In this document: one piece after another, positions 63,551 through 64,000 of the stretch
Layout of the letters: each line of letters begins with the position of its first letter
How positions within the stretch are numbered: the first letter of the stretch is position 1
NCBI GenBank assembly: GCA_029237695.1
Contig: CM055266.1
Span: 9,565,805-9,629,804 of the forward strand
Reading direction: 5' to 3'
DNA: 64,000 nt
Source of the DNA: Conchocele bisecta
Taxonomy: Eukaryota; Mollusca; Bivalvia; Lucinida; Thyasiridae
Program-made: the position numbers and the translations under genes
The notes under the pieces: generated by a model
Seen by the model: only the letters and a program-made list of their open reading frames with translations
Told to the model about the DNA's origin: nothing
The model's database searches: none

Positions 63551-64000
63551 GACTAACTATCGATGGACTGGCAGACACTTCTAGACGTCTAGGACATCAG
63601 AATCAATCCCTGTGTAGTACATGTACAACACAAAGTTGATTTAATTGTCGGATTTCAAATGTTTCTCAACATTTCAAACACCTTACATTTTAAAATGGAG
63701 ACGTTTGAACACAACTTCACATATATAACTGTTAGTTTTCCCTATAATTATCGATATCGGTATCGATACCCAGCCATACTATATCAAACACATATAAGCT
63801 GATGGGTGCTATAGGAGGCCTCAAATTATAGGTTACCATACCATACTATAATTACATAGCAGTCAATGGCATCATGGACAATGGGAGGTAACTTTCCCAT
63901 GCCATTAAATGCTGGATGATAGTGAGTAATATCCCTTACCAACTTCCAGATGGAAACGTTGACATTTTACCTGGGTCACAATTCATTAAAACTAAACCAT
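63551..64000. other. Stretch without recognised features
   Basis: Intron upstream of the exon at 62985-63120. ATTATCGATATCGGTATCGA is a short internal palindrome. No exon recognised. Confidence 0.4.

Noticed and set aside
63060..63578. 172-codon QPTNQPT-rich frame (-) and GWLAG-rich frames (+)
   Set aside because: Translation of simple TTGG/CTGG/TCGG repeats. The true exon uses another frame at 62985-63120.
1..64000. Operon, phage defence or other prokaryote-type system
   Set aside because: No long dense coding, no ribosome binding sites and introns in the only gene; the sequence is animal nuclear DNA.

Overview
This is eukaryotic nuclear DNA, AT-rich and dominated by introns and repeats. 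The transposon and SINE content looks like a bivalve mollusc, probably a clam. That placement rests on my familiarity with such repeats and on an invertebrate-type TMCC protein; I made no database comparison. There are no prokaryotic operons, rRNA genes, functional tRNA genes or CRISPR arrays.

The only gene I can support is on the minus strand: a TMCC-family gene (transmembrane and coiled-coil domain protein; fly Dementin, vertebrate TMCC1/2/3) spanning more than 61.8 kb. I read six exons in transcription order: 62985-63120, 25609-25810, 18363-18543, 16587-16806, 2426-2458 and 1282-1361. Each has AG/GT borders on the minus strand, and all five junction phases match (2, 0, 1, 2, 2). Together they encode about 283 residues: a low-complexity basic N-terminal part, the first conserved coiled coil, and the start of the conserved segment ending in KNKFGSADNI. 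The C-terminal coiled coil and paired membrane segments must lie left of base 1, and more N-terminal exons probably lie right of base 64000. A possible alternative first exon (41718-41764) ends in the phase needed to join the 25810 exon.

Most of the rest is short palindromic DNA transposons (MITEs), which I group by sequence. A, B, C and D are four unrelated families flanked by TTAA (piggyBac-like behaviour). A carries TCGTCTGCTGTT; B starts CTCTTTGCATGC; C has a GACGGCTCGTGACGAGCCGTC core; D has a GTTCAAATGAGTGG core. E starts TAGCCTATTTCACC and is flanked by CTG or CAG. F starts GGGGCCCGTTTCAC, G starts GAGACACGCCATG, and H starts ATGTGGCTGTGACTGG. J and L are longer palindromes, and there are several TA-flanked pogo-like elements. 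Three copies of a tRNA-derived SINE are present, two with clean 14-15 bp target duplications. Nested insertions reconstruct empty target sites and confirm several element boundaries.

Two features bear on the gene itself. First, the 5' edge of exon 18363-18543 together with its 3' splice site has been amplified into an array of about 20 units of 89 bp (18501-20285), giving tandem copies of the splice acceptor. Second, four of the six exons have a MITE ending within roughly 10-25 bp of their 5' splice site.
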